Notes under the pieces: model-generated
Databases searched by the model: none
Told to the model about the DNA's origin: nothing
What the model saw: the letters and a program-made list of their open reading frames with translations, nothing else
DNA from: Pseudomonadota bacterium
GTDB taxonomy: Bacteria > Pseudomonadota > Gammaproteobacteria > Steroidobacterales > Steroidobacteraceae
Length of the DNA: 64,000 nucleotides
Direction of reading: 5' to 3'
NCBI GenBank assembly: GCA_026398735.1
Contig: JAPLSH010000008.1
Span: forward strand, 1-64,000
Made by a program: the position numbers and the translations under genes
Shown: positions 1 through 10,243 of the stretch, piece after piece
Layout of the letters: every line of letters begins with the position of its first letter
Numbering within the stretch: the first letter of the stretch is position 1

Positions 1-540
1 TCCGCGCCCGAAGATCGCTGGATCAAAGCCCCGCCCAAAGAAGCCGTGCCCACGGTTACATTTCGCGATCGCGGCGAACTGACTGCCGGACCCGAACACA
101 TCGAGTTCGGTTATCTGCTCGAGGCGCACACACGCGGCGACTGCTATGTGTACCTGCGCGACAGCAACGTGCTGGCCGTGGGCGATGTGGCTTCACCGCT
201 GCGCGACCCAATGCTCGACTGGTTCACAGGCGCTTGGCTTGGCGGACGCGTTGATGCAATGGATGTGCTGCTGAAGCTGGCCAACGCGCAGACGCAGATC
301 GTGCCGGCCTATGGTGCAGTGATGACCCGCGCGCAGCTGCAAGCCGAGCGCGACCTCATGTTCAAGATTTACGAGCGCACCGCAGCGCTGACCGGCAAGG
401 GCAACAGCGCTCAAGACATGCTCGATGCCGGTGTGCTGGGTGATGTCGGCCGCACCTTCCAAGACCCCTACCGGTTTCTTTATGACGTCGCAAAAGGCTT
501 TCAAGCCCACTACACCAACTTCGGCGGCAATGTTGTCTAA
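1..540 (+). CDS. MBL-fold metallohydrolase-like protein, C-terminal part (5' truncated by window edge)
   Basis: Frame is open from base 1 (SAPEDRWIKAPPKEA...) through the 46-540 ORF; HIEFGYLLEAHTRGDCYVYLRDSNVLAVGDV resembles MBL-fold C-terminal halves. Confidence 0.6.
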   Translation, partial: SAPEDRWIKAPPKEAVPTVTFRDRGELTAGPEHIEFGYLLEAHTRGDCYVYLRDSNVLAVGDVASPLRDPMLDWFTGAWLGGRVDAMDVLLKLANAQTQIVPAYGAVMTRAQLQAERDLMFKIYERTAALTGKGNSAQDMLDAGVLGDVGRTFQDPYRFLYDVAKGFQAHYTNFGGNVV

Positions 541-2209
541 GCACAATCTCCGTACCGGGCGGACACTCCCGGCTCTCGTCGCACTGGCACTTAGCACCCT
601 GACATGGGGCGCAATGCTGCTACTGCCGTCCACCGGCAACGCCGCGACGCCGGCACAAGTCACCACCACCCCCAAGCTCACGCTGGGCGATCTGGTGCGT
701 GCCGGCAAACGCGACTCAGTGTTGGCGGCGATCACCTCACCGGACGTAGACGTCAACGAGAAGGCTCCTGATGGATCCACCGCGTTGATGTGGGCCACCT
801 TCAATGTCGATGTCGACATGGTGAAGGCACTGCTCAAGGCTGGCGCCAAAGCCGATGTCACCAACCGCTTTGGTGCCTCCGCGTTGGGCGAGGCCGTCAA
901 AGTCGATAACTTCGATCTGGTGAAGTTGTTGTTGGATGCCGGTGCCAACGTCAACTCACCCAATGCCGACGGCCAGACTGCACTGATGCTGGCCATCAGC
1001 ATCGGTTCACAGCCGGTGGCCAAGCTGCTCATCCAGCGCGGCGCAGACGTCAATGTGGTCGAAAGCTTCCGCAGTCAGAACGCGCTGATGTGGGCTGCTG
1101 GCGGCAACCTGCCCGAGACACTCGACCTGTTGTTGGCCCGTGGCGCCAAGAACGTGAACCTGCGCGCCCACAGTGATGACTGGGCCCGCCAGATGACCTC
1201 AGAGCCGCGCGCACAGTTCGGCAGTCGTCAGACTGGCGGCTTAACTGCGCTGCTCTATGCAACCCGCTCCGGCTGCTACAGCTGCGTTGTGTCGTTGCTC
1301 AAGGCCGGTGCCGACATCAACCTGCCCAATCCAGATGGCGTCACGCCGCTGATCAACGCGTTGGACAACCGGCGCTATGACATCGCGATGTTGCTCATTG
1401 AGAAGGGTGCCAACGTGCACACCTGGGATATGAGTGGCCGCACGCCCATCTACGTGGCCATCGACATGAACTCGTTCCGCGGTGATGGTGCTTTCGGTGG
1501 TCGCGTAGCGCCCGAGGGCATGGCCGGGGCCGCTGTCGGCAAAGAGCGCGCGCCTGTCAGTGCGATGGATGTGGTCAACCGTCTGTTGGCGATGAACGTC
1601 GATGTGAACCATGAGCTGACGCGCAAGCGCCCCTATGGTGCCGGCCGCAGCCGCTTCGCCGAATACGATCTGCGGGGCGGCGTCAGTGCGTTGTATGTCG
1701 CTTCGATTCGCCACGATCACGTTTCAATGCAGGCACTGCTGTCACATGGCGCTGAAGTGGATCTGGCCAATGTGTTTCGCATGACGCCGCTGATGGTAGC
1801 TGCGGGCATGAGCGGCGCAGCTCGCACCAATGGTGGTGGCGCTCTGGCACCCGGCGATGTGCAAGCCATGGCGATCAAGACCATCGACTTGCTGGTCGAT
1901 GCCGGGGCCAATATCAACGCGCAGGTCACAGACAGCCGCACCTATACGGCCAAGCTCAACTCGTATGTGCAGGGTCGCGATCAAGAAGGCCGCACAGCAC
2001 TGATGGCAGCGGTGGAGAACGGTCGTGATCGCGTGGTCAAGCATCTGCTGGAGCGCGGTGCTGATGTATCGATCAAAGATGCCGCTGGCAAAACTGCACT
2101 AGACATCGCACGTCTGCCTGCCGCGGCCGGACCCGGTGGTGCACCGCCCAGCGCTGCAGCGGCAGCATCGCGCAACGCGATCATCGCGCTGCTCGAAGCG
2201 CGCAAGTAA
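530..2209 (+). CDS. Exported ankyrin-repeat protein
   Basis: Multiple ankyrin repeats (DGSTALMWATFNVDVDMVKALLKAGAKADV etc.); internal ATG at 530 gives a signal peptide (MLSKHNLRTGRTLPALVALALSTL...) and overlaps the upstream stop. Confidence 0.88.
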   Translation: MLSKHNLRTGRTLPALVALALSTLTWGAMLLLPSTGNAATPAQVTTTPKLTLGDLVRAGKRDSVLAAITSPDVDVNEKAPDGSTALMWATFNVDVDMVKALLKAGAKADVTNRFGASALGEAVKVDNFDLVKLLLDAGANVNSPNADGQTALMLAISIGSQPVAKLLIQRGADVNVVESFRSQNALMWAAGGNLPETLDLLLARGAKNVNLRAHSDDWARQMTSEPRAQFGSRQTGGLTALLYATRSGCYSCVVSLLKAGADINLPNPDGVTPLINALDNRRYDIAMLLIEKGANVHTWDMSGRTPIYVAIDMNSFRGDGAFGGRVAPEGMAGAAVGKERAPVSAMDVVNRLLAMNVDVNHELTRKRPYGAGRSRFAEYDLRGGVSALYVASIRHDHVSMQALLSHGAEVDLANVFRMTPLMVAAGMSGAARTNGGGALAPGDVQAMAIKTIDLLVDAGANINAQVTDSRTYTAKLNSYVQGRDQEGRTALMAAVENGRDRVVKHLLERGADVSIKDAAGKTALDIARLPAAAGPGGAPPSAAAAASRNAIIALLEARK

Positions 2210-2240
2210 CACAACCCTTAAAAAGGCGCCCATAAAAAAG

Positions 2241-2260
2241 GCCGGCATCACTGCCGGCCT
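2241..2260 (-). terminator. Rho-independent terminator for the ALDH gene
   Basis: GGCCGGCA-TCAC-TGCCGGCC hairpin followed on the minus strand by TTTTTTATGG. Confidence 0.8.
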
Positions 2261-2302
2261 TGATTAAGTGTGGCCCCTACACGGGGCCACCGCCGCACCG
2301 CA

Positions 2303-3796
2303 TCAGTGGTGCATCGTCGCCAGCGTGGCGGCATCCAGATGCGAGATCGAGCGGGTGTCCTGGAAGGCACGAATACCCTCAATACCCTGCTCGCGACCGA
2401 TGCCCGAGAGCTTCATGCCGCCGAACGGCGCACGCAAGTCCAGGCGATTAGCGCCGTGGTCGTTGGTCCACACATAGCCGCAGACCAGCTGACCACCCAC
2501 GCGGTAAGCGGCCGCCGTATCGGCCGACCACACCGAGCCAGCCAGACCGGCCCACGTGTCATTGGCCATACGGATGGCCTCTTCTTCGGTATCGAAGGGG
2601 ATGACCGGAATCACGGGGCCGAACTGCTCTTCGGTCACCACGCGCAGCGAGTGCGACGGGTTGACCACAATGGCCGGGCGCACGAAGTTGCCGCCGGCCA
2701 TGTCACCACCGGGCAGCTCGCCGAACTCCAGCACCTGCGCACCGGAAGCCTTGGCTTCAGCGATCAGTTCATCGACGAACTTCTTCTGCACGGGTGAGTG
2801 CAGCGGGCCCATGGTGGTGGTCGGGTCCATGCCATAGCCGAGCTTGGCCTTGGCAAGACGATCCGACAGAGCCTTGACCACCTCATCCATGCGCGAACGG
2901 TGCACATAAACGCGCTTGGCGTTCATGCAGATCTGGCCCGTGGTATCAAAGATGGCCGCAAACAGACGATCCATGTGCGTGTCGTCGATGATCGCGTCCT
3001 TGAGGAAGATGGCGGCATCGTTGCCACCGAGCTCCAGCGTGACGCGCGTGAGGCTGGCCGAGGCCAGTTCCATCATCTTCTTGCCACCGCCTACCGAACC
3101 GGTGAAGCAGACCTTGGCCACGTCGGTGTTGCGGATCAACGCGCTCATGTTGGCGTCGGGACCGGTGACCACATTGAGCACGCCCGGCGGCAGCTTCTCG
3201 GCGATACGCTGCACCACGCGAGTGGTGGACAGCGGCGCGGTCAGCGGCGGCTTAACAATGACGGTGTTGCCAGCCAACAAGGCATGCGGCAGCGCCGCGC
3301 CCAGGATGGCGATGGGCCAGTTAAAGGGGACGATGATCGACACCACGCCCAGCGGCTGATAGCTGACGGTGGTCTCGGTGGCGATATGCCCCGGGACCGG
3401 CTTGAGCACCTTGCTGGCGTTGACTTCATCGGTATGCATCAGCGCCAGGTTCCAGCGGATCTGCAGCACCAGTGCATCGACCCAGCCTTCAATGCGGACC
3501 TTGCCGTTTTCCTGCGACAGCAGAGCGCCGTCTTCAGAGGCAAACGGATTGGGTGAATCGGGCACGCCTTCGATGGCAGCCTTCATGTGCTCGGCGCGCT
3601 GCTGCGGGGTGAGCGCAGACCAGGCCGGATAGGCGCCCTTGGCGGCAGCCACCGCATCGGCCACATCTTGGACAGTCGCCGAAGCGGCATAACCCACCAC
3701 ACCTCCGGCCCTGGCCGGATCAGCAATAGCCATCTTTTCGGCGGTCTGACGTTCCTTGCCACCGATGTACAACGCGGTCGTGACGGTCTCGGACAT
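2303..3796 (-). CDS. Aldehyde dehydrogenase family protein
   Basis: ALDH motifs VTLELGGNDAAIF and GQICMNAKRVYVH, C-terminal FGGMKLSGIGREQG; start chosen at MSETVTTALYIGGK. Confidence 0.92.
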   Translation of the reverse strand: MSETVTTALYIGGKERQTAEKMAIADPARAGGVVGYAASATVQDVADAVAAAKGAYPAWSALTPQQRAEHMKAAIEGVPDSPNPFASEDGALLSQENGKVRIEGWVDALVLQIRWNLALMHTDEVNASKVLKPVPGHIATETTVSYQPLGVVSIIVPFNWPIAILGAALPHALLAGNTVIVKPPLTAPLSTTRVVQRIAEKLPPGVLNVVTGPDANMSALIRNTDVAKVCFTGSVGGGKKMMELASASLTRVTLELGGNDAAIFLKDAIIDDTHMDRLFAAIFDTTGQICMNAKRVYVHRSRMDEVVKALSDRLAKAKLGYGMDPTTTMGPLHSPVQKKFVDELIAEAKASGAQVLEFGELPGGDMAGGNFVRPAIVVNPSHSLRVVTEEQFGPVIPVIPFDTEEEAIRMANDTWAGLAGSVWSADTAAAYRVGGQLVCGYVWTNDHGANRLDLRAPFGGMKLSGIGREQGIEGIRAFQDTRSISHLDAATLATMHH

Positions 3797-3934
3797 GTGG
3801 GTTCCCCTTCTCGATTTTGACGGGCCGTGAAGCAGCAAGTTTAACCACCTTTTTGTCGCTGGCGCTGCGCGCATGGCTCGCCCCCGCCGGCCCGCAGTGA
3901 TAGAACAGTACAGACGGCACAAGGGGGGATTCCA

Positions 3935-6136
3935 ATGCTGCGATCAGGACTGTCGATCTTTGCGGGCGGGCTGCTGCTGGGCGCCGCTGCGCCCAGTCAG
4001 GCCCAACGCCTGTTTGCCGGCGATTCTGCCGCCACCTTCACCACCGAACAGGCCACCCGCGGCCAAGCGGTCTACGCGCGCGTCTGTGTGTCCTGCCACG
4101 GCGCTGCGCTGGAAGGCACGCCCTTTGGAGTGCCGCTCAAGGGCGCCAGCTTCGAGGGCCATTGGCGCGACCGGTCGCGGGCCGACTTCTCGCAGCAGGT
4201 GCGCAGCACCATGCCGCCGCGCGGTCTGGGGTCGGTCAGCGGCCAGGCCTATGCCGATATCGAAGCTTGGGTGATGCAGATGAACGGTCACAAGCCCAGC
4301 GGCAGAGGCGCTGTGGCGGTCGCCGCAGCAGCACCGGCCGCCGCACCCGACGCACGCGTCGCTGGCGCCGCAGTGGGCCAGGTGCAACGCGTGGGTGGTA
4401 ACGATCCGGTGTTCCAGCAGATTCAGGCGGCACGCAAAGCACGTCTGGCCGCACTAACACCCGTCACCGACGCGATGCTGCGCGAACCCAGCGTCAACGA
4501 CTGGTTGATCTGGCGCCGTCGCTATGACGCACTGGGCTACAGCCCACTGGCGCAGATCAACCGCAGCAACGTCTCGCAATTGCGCCCCGCTTGGAGCTGG
4601 TCGCTACCCGAGAGCATGAACGAGATCACGCCACTGGTGCATGACGGCATCATGTTCATCTATAGCGGTCCGGTCGTGCAGGCCTTGGATGCCGCCACGG
4701 GCGATCTGCTGTGGCAGTACCTGCGCACACTGCCAGACGAGTTCGATAACGGCCGTGCAGCGCGCGTCAAAACGCTGGCCCTGCATGGCACCAGCCTGTA
4801 TGTGCCCACCACCGACGGCCATATGGTGTCGCTGGATGCGCGCAGTGGCGCCGTGCAGTGGGATAGCGAAGTAATCCCGATGGCGCAGCGCAGCAGCATC
4901 GGCAAGGCTGAGGGTGTGGCGCTGCACCTCAACGGTGGCCCTATCGTGGTGAAGGGCAAAGTCATCATGGGCGTCAGCCTTGGGCTGGAGAAGTCGCCGG
5001 GCGGTTGCTTCATCATTGCCCTCGATGCTGCAACGGGTCGCGAGCTGTGGCGCTTTCATACCATCGCCCGACCGGGTCAACCCGGTGGTGACAGCTGGAA
5101 CGGCGCACCGGTCAATGAGCGCTATGGCGGCGGTGTGTGGACCGCAGGCAGCTACGACCCGGAACTCGATCTACTCTATTTCGGTATCGGCAACACCTAC
5201 AACAGCGCCACACTGCTGGAGCCGCGACCCGGCGCCAAGGGCGTAAGCAACAACGATGGGCTGTATACCGATGCCACGGTCGCACTGCGTCCGGACACGG
5301 GCGAGCTGGCCTGGCATTACCAACACCATCGTCGCGATGTGTGGGACTTGGACTGGGTGTTCGAACAATCACTGGTCACGCTGCAAATCGATGGTAAGCC
5401 ACGCAAGCTGGTGGTGACTGCCGGCAAGACCGCACTGTTTGACGCATTAGATGCAGCAACCGGTGCCTTTGTGTTTGCCAAAGATCTGGGCGTGCAGAAC
5501 CTCGTCACGCATGTAGACCCGGTCACGGGCGAGAAGCATGTGAACCCCGCTGTGCAACCGGAGGCCGGCAAGGCCAAGCTGCTGTGCCCCTCCGCGGCCG
5601 GTGGTCGCAACTGGCCTGCCACAGCTATTAACCCCGATAGCGGCGTGCTGTTCGTGCCCATCACCGAAAGCTGCAGCGACTACACCTATGCGCCGCGCAG
5701 TGCGGCAGAGACCGCAGCCGGTGGCGCAGACATGCGCTTTGCACCGCGCCTACCGCCTGGCAGCGACGGCAAGTTTGGTCGCTTCGTGGCATTGGATCTG
5801 AAGACGCGTGAGATCCGCTGGGCCCATCGTCAACGCATGCCGATTGCAGGATCGGCATTGGCCACTGCCGGTGGTGTGGTGTTCAACGGTGATCTGGATC
5901 GGCACTTCACTGCCTATGATCAAGATAGCGGCGCAGTGCTGTGGCAAACGCGGCTTAACGCCGCGCCGGAGTCTTCACCGATTACCTACAGCGTGAACGG
6001 CAAGCAATACATTGCAGTGGTAGCCGGTGGCGGCAGTGCCTATGGTGCGATGGGTCGAGGGCTGGTACCCGAGCTGGCCTCACCAGCCGCCAACATCACG
6101 CTGACCGTGTTTGAGTTGCCGCAGGCACGTAACTGA
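3935..6136 (+). CDS. Quinoprotein (PQQ-dependent) dehydrogenase with N-terminal cytochrome c domain
   Basis: N-terminal heme motif CVSCH, then PQQ beta-propeller repeats (VQALDAATGDLLWQY, DLDWVFEQSLVTL, GGRNWPATAINPDSGVLFVPITESC). Confidence 0.88.
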   Translation: MLRSGLSIFAGGLLLGAAAPSQAQRLFAGDSAATFTTEQATRGQAVYARVCVSCHGAALEGTPFGVPLKGASFEGHWRDRSRADFSQQVRSTMPPRGLGSVSGQAYADIEAWVMQMNGHKPSGRGAVAVAAAAPAAAPDARVAGAAVGQVQRVGGNDPVFQQIQAARKARLAALTPVTDAMLREPSVNDWLIWRRRYDALGYSPLAQINRSNVSQLRPAWSWSLPESMNEITPLVHDGIMFIYSGPVVQALDAATGDLLWQYLRTLPDEFDNGRAARVKTLALHGTSLYVPTTDGHMVSLDARSGAVQWDSEVIPMAQRSSIGKAEGVALHLNGGPIVVKGKVIMGVSLGLEKSPGGCFIIALDAATGRELWRFHTIARPGQPGGDSWNGAPVNERYGGGVWTAGSYDPELDLLYFGIGNTYNSATLLEPRPGAKGVSNNDGLYTDATVALRPDTGELAWHYQHHRRDVWDLDWVFEQSLVTLQIDGKPRKLVVTAGKTALFDALDAATGAFVFAKDLGVQNLVTHVDPVTGEKHVNPAVQPEAGKAKLLCPSAAGGRNWPATAINPDSGVLFVPITESCSDYTYAPRSAAETAAGGADMRFAPRLPPGSDGKFGRFVALDLKTREIRWAHRQRMPIAGSALATAGGVVFNGDLDRHFTAYDQDSGAVLWQTRLNAAPESSPITYSVNGKQYIAVVAGGGSAYGAMGRGLVPELASPAANITLTVFELPQARN

Positions 6137-6817
6137 GCAGCAGGTAATCAGAGCCGCTGTCACCCAATTGGGGTGACAGCTCTTGCTGCAACTGCAGGCC
6201 GGCCTCTGCTGCCGCCTGCAGCACCTGCTCACGACTCCAGCAGCGCACCGTAAAGCGATCGACGTAACTGCCACCACCGAGCTCCTCGCCCAGCACGACT
6301 TTTTCGGTGTAATCGAACAAGTCACCGCCCAGCGGCTTCATGGTGACTGTGCGTTGCAGCCGGCGCTTGCGTACGCGGCGGTTATGAAAAAGCTCGCGCG
6401 CCGGCACATCGAGCAGCAGCAAGCCGCCGGACTGTGCATCGCCGCTTGCAGATCCTGTGGTGTCAGCAGATAGATCACTACGGTGAACACACACAGCGCC
6501 AAGTCATGGCGCGCGTCGCCGCTGTAGTCCTGCAGAGTGCTTTGGATGCACTCGATGTCAGCAGATGTATCTGATTGGCGCAGCAGGGCCAGCATCGGAC
6601 CGCTGGGCTCTACGGCAGTAACGCGATAACCCGCCTCGGCCAAAGGCAGCGCCATGCGCCCCGTGCCAGCACCAAACTCAATGATGGCAGCGCCTGCGGG
6701 CAGCAGATCGCGTATGACATCGACCGTGGTGTCGGTCAGCCAGTTATAGAACTCACCAAAGTCTTCTTGATAGACCAGGTCATAGACCGGCGCCAAAGTA
6801 TCGTGCGGGCGAGTCAT
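6096..6817 (-). pseudogene. Class I SAM-dependent methyltransferase, apparently frameshifted (ORFs 6338-6817 and 6096-6494)
   Basis: N-terminal ORF has IIEFGAGTGRMALPLAEAGYRVTAVEPSGPML; continuation SGGLLLLDVPARELFH...GGSYVDRFTVRCWSREQVLQAAAEAGL is in another frame; break near 6432-6446. Confidence 0.7.
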
Positions 6818-6826
6818 GCAAGCACG

Positions 6827-7600
6827 TCAGCGATCCATTGCACTGCGCACATCCAACAGCACCTGATCAATGGCATCAACGCGGATCAGCCCACGACGCG
6901 GATATTCCAAGTCCAAAATCACAGCCAGCGTCATGGCAACGACCACTGAAAAAAGCGAAATGTTGAACCAAGCGCGTGGGCCCATCGTGCGGGTGTTATA
7001 GCCGGTGAGCAGTGCCGCTATCAGCCCAAAGCACCCCAACATGTAATAGACAATCTGCGGCGGGTGGTTTTCGGTAGACGCTGTGCGCGTCGTGGTGATG
7101 TCTATCATAGCGTTGAGCGCAGGCAGCAGAAGCATTGCCGACTGGGGCGCAGCATCCGGCGAACGCACTGCCCCAACAGCAGCGGTCCATATTTGTGACT
7201 GCAGTTTTGCTGACTGTTCCAAAGCCACGCGGGTCGCCTGCAAATCTTCGACATCACGAAACGCCGCAATTCGCGCACTGGTGTAATCGCGAAATAGTTG
7301 ACGCAGCGCGGGCTGGGCCTCGGCGGGGAGCATGTCCAGACGCAGCCATGCCGTACCGATGTCGTTGGCCTCCTGGGTCACCAGATGGCGACGATCTTCT
7401 AACCGGGATGCAGCACCAAAGAAAGTAAAGCCCAGCAGTAGACCCAACATTGAAAACACTGCCGTCTCAGATGCACTGCCGCCTTTCTCTTCGTCAGTCG
7501 GACGCAAGCGCTGCGCCAGCTTCTGGCCCAGCAAATACATGCCTATCATCGCCATCAACAACGCAAACACACTCAGTGCGTTGATCGTCAGAAAGTTCAT
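6827..7600 (-). CDS. DUF4239/bestrophin-like membrane protein
   Basis: Hydrophobic N-terminus, GLLLGFTFFGAASRLEDRRHLVTQEANDIGTAWLRLDMLP, C-terminal TM segments. Confidence 0.65.
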   Translation of the reverse strand: MNFLTINALSVFALLMAMIGMYLLGQKLAQRLRPTDEEKGGSASETAVFSMLGLLLGFTFFGAASRLEDRRHLVTQEANDIGTAWLRLDMLPAEAQPALRQLFRDYTSARIAAFRDVEDLQATRVALEQSAKLQSQIWTAAVGAVRSPDAAPQSAMLLLPALNAMIDITTTRTASTENHPPQIVYYMLGCFGLIAALLTGYNTRTMGPRAWFNISLFSVVVAMTLAVILDLEYPRRGLIRVDAIDQVLLDVRSAMDR

Positions 7601-7623
7601 CGGCTAGCTCCCTTAACGGCCGG

Positions 7624-8859
7624 TCAGCGGAACAGTTTCAGATCTAATGCCTGCACCAGATACTGTTCGCCCGCCTCATTGGGGCCGAAGTTATTGGCGG
7701 TGTGCAAGCCTTCGCGAAAGCGCGTGGGCTTGTTCGGATCACGCAGTATTGCATCCATATCGATGACTGCATCAAACGCGCCGCTGCTGCGGATCCACTC
7801 ATTGAGCTGACCGCGCAGCTGCTCTTTCTGCGGCGACCAGAAGCCTGCAAACGGCACACCCTCAAAGGGCAGCACGGTGGCAGCGATCACCTTCACACCT
7901 GCTGCACGGGCACGCACAGCCAGCTGCAGATACGCCGCTGTCAGATCCTGCAGCGTCGGCATCAGCGCCGCATCAACCACCGCGCCGCCGGGCTGACCGA
8001 TATCGTTGGCTGCATCGGCCAAAATCACATGCGTGATGCCAGGCACGCCCAACACATCGCGATCAAAGCGCGTCAAGCCAGCATCACCACCACCGGGATA
8101 AGGGCGCGTGAGCGGGTTGGCCACCATCGACGCATTGACGACCGACACGTTGCGTCCTGCGGCCTGCAAACGTTTGGCTAGCAGTTCTGGCCAACGGCCC
8201 TCACCTGCTGTGCGTGTGGTGCCCAGCACCACTACTGTTGAGCCGCGCTTGACCGGCAGCACATCGAGTCGTGCCACAAACAAGCGTGCGCCGGCCTGTG
8301 CACCGGCCATGACGGCATCGCGTGTGTAGTCGCCCTCGGCGGAGACCTGCGCCTCGGGCGCGGTGGCTGCAGCGGCCTGATCCTGACCCGCCAGCGCACG
8401 GTGATAGGTCTCGGGCAGGGTTTCATCAGGCAGATACAGACTGATGAGCAGCTCTGCGCCAGCGGCAACCGAGATTGGCAGCGGATCACTGAAGGCCGGC
8501 GCACCCACCGGGACAACGATTGAAGGCGCTCCAGCGAAGCTCAGCGGCAACGCAGCACCCTCCCCTTGGCCGTTTCGTGCACGCAGTACGGTGGCGGCAG
8601 CAATGCGTAGCGGCTTAGTGCCATAGGCATTGGTGAGCACCACGCGCAGTGTGGAACCTGCGACAGAGACTTTGACTCGTTGGCGCACTGTCTGATTTTT
8701 GAGCGGCTTGAGCTGCCCCACCTGCGCCATGGGCGATGCCTGCCAAGCGCCCAACCAGCCCTGCGGCGCTGCCATCGCAGCGGTACCCACGCAGTTCGCG
8801 CTTAGCGCAACAGCGAGCAGCAGTGTTCGGCGCATGATCACATCTCCAAGTAGGGGCAT
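7624..8859 (-). CDS. Exported SGNH/GDSL hydrolase-like protein lacking canonical catalytic residues
   Basis: Family scaffold (VVVLG..., RWPELLAKRLQAAG, RFDRDVLGVPGITHVILADAANDIG, VIDMDAILRDPNKPTRF) but GDS is replaced by GTT and DxxH is absent. Start could be internal (MRRTLLLAVALSA). Confidence 0.75.
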   Translation of the reverse strand: MPLLGDVIMRRTLLLAVALSANCVGTAAMAAPQGWLGAWQASPMAQVGQLKPLKNQTVRQRVKVSVAGSTLRVVLTNAYGTKPLRIAAATVLRARNGQGEGAALPLSFAGAPSIVVPVGAPAFSDPLPISVAAGAELLISLYLPDETLPETYHRALAGQDQAAAATAPEAQVSAEGDYTRDAVMAGAQAGARLFVARLDVLPVKRGSTVVVLGTTRTAGEGRWPELLAKRLQAAGRNVSVVNASMVANPLTRPYPGGGDAGLTRFDRDVLGVPGITHVILADAANDIGQPGGAVVDAALMPTLQDLTAAYLQLAVRARAAGVKVIAATVLPFEGVPFAGFWSPQKEQLRGQLNEWIRSSGAFDAVIDMDAILRDPNKPTRFREGLHTANNFGPNEAGEQYLVQALDLKLFR

Positions 8860-8961
8860 AGCAGCCCGTGCGAGTGCGGGTAGAAAGGGTGCAGTATTAC
8901 TGTGCAGCAGCCCTCGCCGCCGCAGGGTGAAGTGTCACACCAATCGAGTCAGGAAATCGTC

Positions 8962-9750
8962 ATGGACATGGGCATACGCGGTCGCAGGGCTTTGATAAAC
9001 GGCGCCAGCGCTGGCATGGGCTTGGCCGCAGCGCAGTTTCTGGCCGCAGAAGGCGTGGATCTGGTGTTGGTGGCGCGCGGTGCCGATCGGCTCATGCAAG
9101 CCGCACAGCAGATAAGCGACAACTACGGCGTACACATCGCCACCGTCGCCGCCGACCACAGTACAGATGAAGGTCGGGAACGCATCCTTGCCGCGTGCCC
9201 CAACCCGGACATTCTGGTGGCCACCTGCTCGCCGCCGCCCATGACGCCTGACCATAGCGCTATCAGCATGGCCCAGTGGCAGGCCAGCCTCGACACCGGC
9301 CTCATGAGCCCGGTGCAGTTCATAGAGGCCGTGTTGCCGGGCATGGTGCAGCGCAAGTGGGGACGCATCGTCAACATCGCCACCATTGCTGCCAAGTATC
9401 CCTTGGAACTGCGCATCCTCAGCGGCGCGCCACGCGCTGCGCTGATCAACTACACCGTGGCCGTTGCGCGGCGCGTGGCTGCAGACAATGTGACACTCAA
9501 TGCCGTGTTGCCGGGCATGTTCCATACGGCCACTGTGCACGATCAATTCACGGCCACCGCGCAGCGCAACGGCACCAGCTACGACCAGGAAGTGGCCAAG
9601 TTCGTCGAAGCACATCAGATCCCGGCCAAACGCTTTGGTGAGCCGCGTGATGTAGGCTCGCTAGTGGCCTGGTTGTGCAGTGAGTTTGCCGGCTACATTA
9701 CCGGCCAGAGCATCGTGGTCGATGGCGCTACCACGCGGTCAACGTTCTAG
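8962..9750 (+). CDS. SDR family protein with atypical active-site motif
   Basis: Rossmann glycine motif NGASAGMGLAAA and C-terminal GYITGQSIVVDGA; the YxxxK region reads SGAPR. Confidence 0.82.
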   Translation: MDMGIRGRRALINGASAGMGLAAAQFLAAEGVDLVLVARGADRLMQAAQQISDNYGVHIATVAADHSTDEGRERILAACPNPDILVATCSPPPMTPDHSAISMAQWQASLDTGLMSPVQFIEAVLPGMVQRKWGRIVNIATIAAKYPLELRILSGAPRAALINYTVAVARRVAADNVTLNAVLPGMFHTATVHDQFTATAQRNGTSYDQEVAKFVEAHQIPAKRFGEPRDVGSLVAWLCSEFAGYITGQSIVVDGATTRSTF

Positions 9751-9761
9751 GACATGCGGCC

Positions 9762-10235
9762 ATGAGAACACTACAGCAGCATCTCTCAGCTTACGGCGCG
9801 TATCACCGCGACCGGCGCAATGTCATCACCCACTTCATCGGCATACCGATGATCGTGTTGGCTGTAGTCACGTTGCTGTCGCGACCGGCATCACTGGCTG
9901 TGGCAGTAGCCGCGGTGCTAGCGCTCTATTACCTGATTCTGGATCGCAAGCTGGGATTGATAATGACTGCCCTACTGGCACTGTCGGTGTGGATCGGCAA
10001 TGTCTTGGCGGCACTGCCCACTCATACATGGCTTGCAGTGAGCATCAGCGGCTTTGCCGTCGGCTGGGTGCTGCAGTTCATTGGCCATGTGTTTGAAGGC
10101 CGCAAGCCGGCGTTCATCGACGACATCATGAGCTTGGCCATCGGGCCACTGTTTGTAGTGGTGGAGGCGCTGTTTGCCTGTGGGCTGTTGCCGCAGCTCA
10201 AGGCCGAGCTGCACGCAGGGGCTGGAACGCCCTGA
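9762..10235 (+). CDS. Mpo1/DUF962 family membrane protein
   Basis: YGAYHRDRRNVITHFIGIPMIVLAVVTLL...VGWVLQFIGHVFEGRKPAF is typical of Mpo1-like proteins. Confidence 0.85.
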   Translation: MRTLQQHLSAYGAYHRDRRNVITHFIGIPMIVLAVVTLLSRPASLAVAVAAVLALYYLILDRKLGLIMTALLALSVWIGNVLAALPTHTWLAVSISGFAVGWVLQFIGHVFEGRKPAFIDDIMSLAIGPLFVVVEALFACGLLPQLKAELHAGAGTP

Positions 10236-10243
10236 GGCAGCGC

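Noticed and set aside
193-1053. 286-aa antisense ORF over the ankyrin gene
   Set aside because: High-GC shadow ORF opposite a clear coding frame; low-complexity, family-less translation.
2798-3556. 252-aa ORF antisense to the aldehyde dehydrogenase
   Set aside because: Shadow ORF with no recognisable domain.
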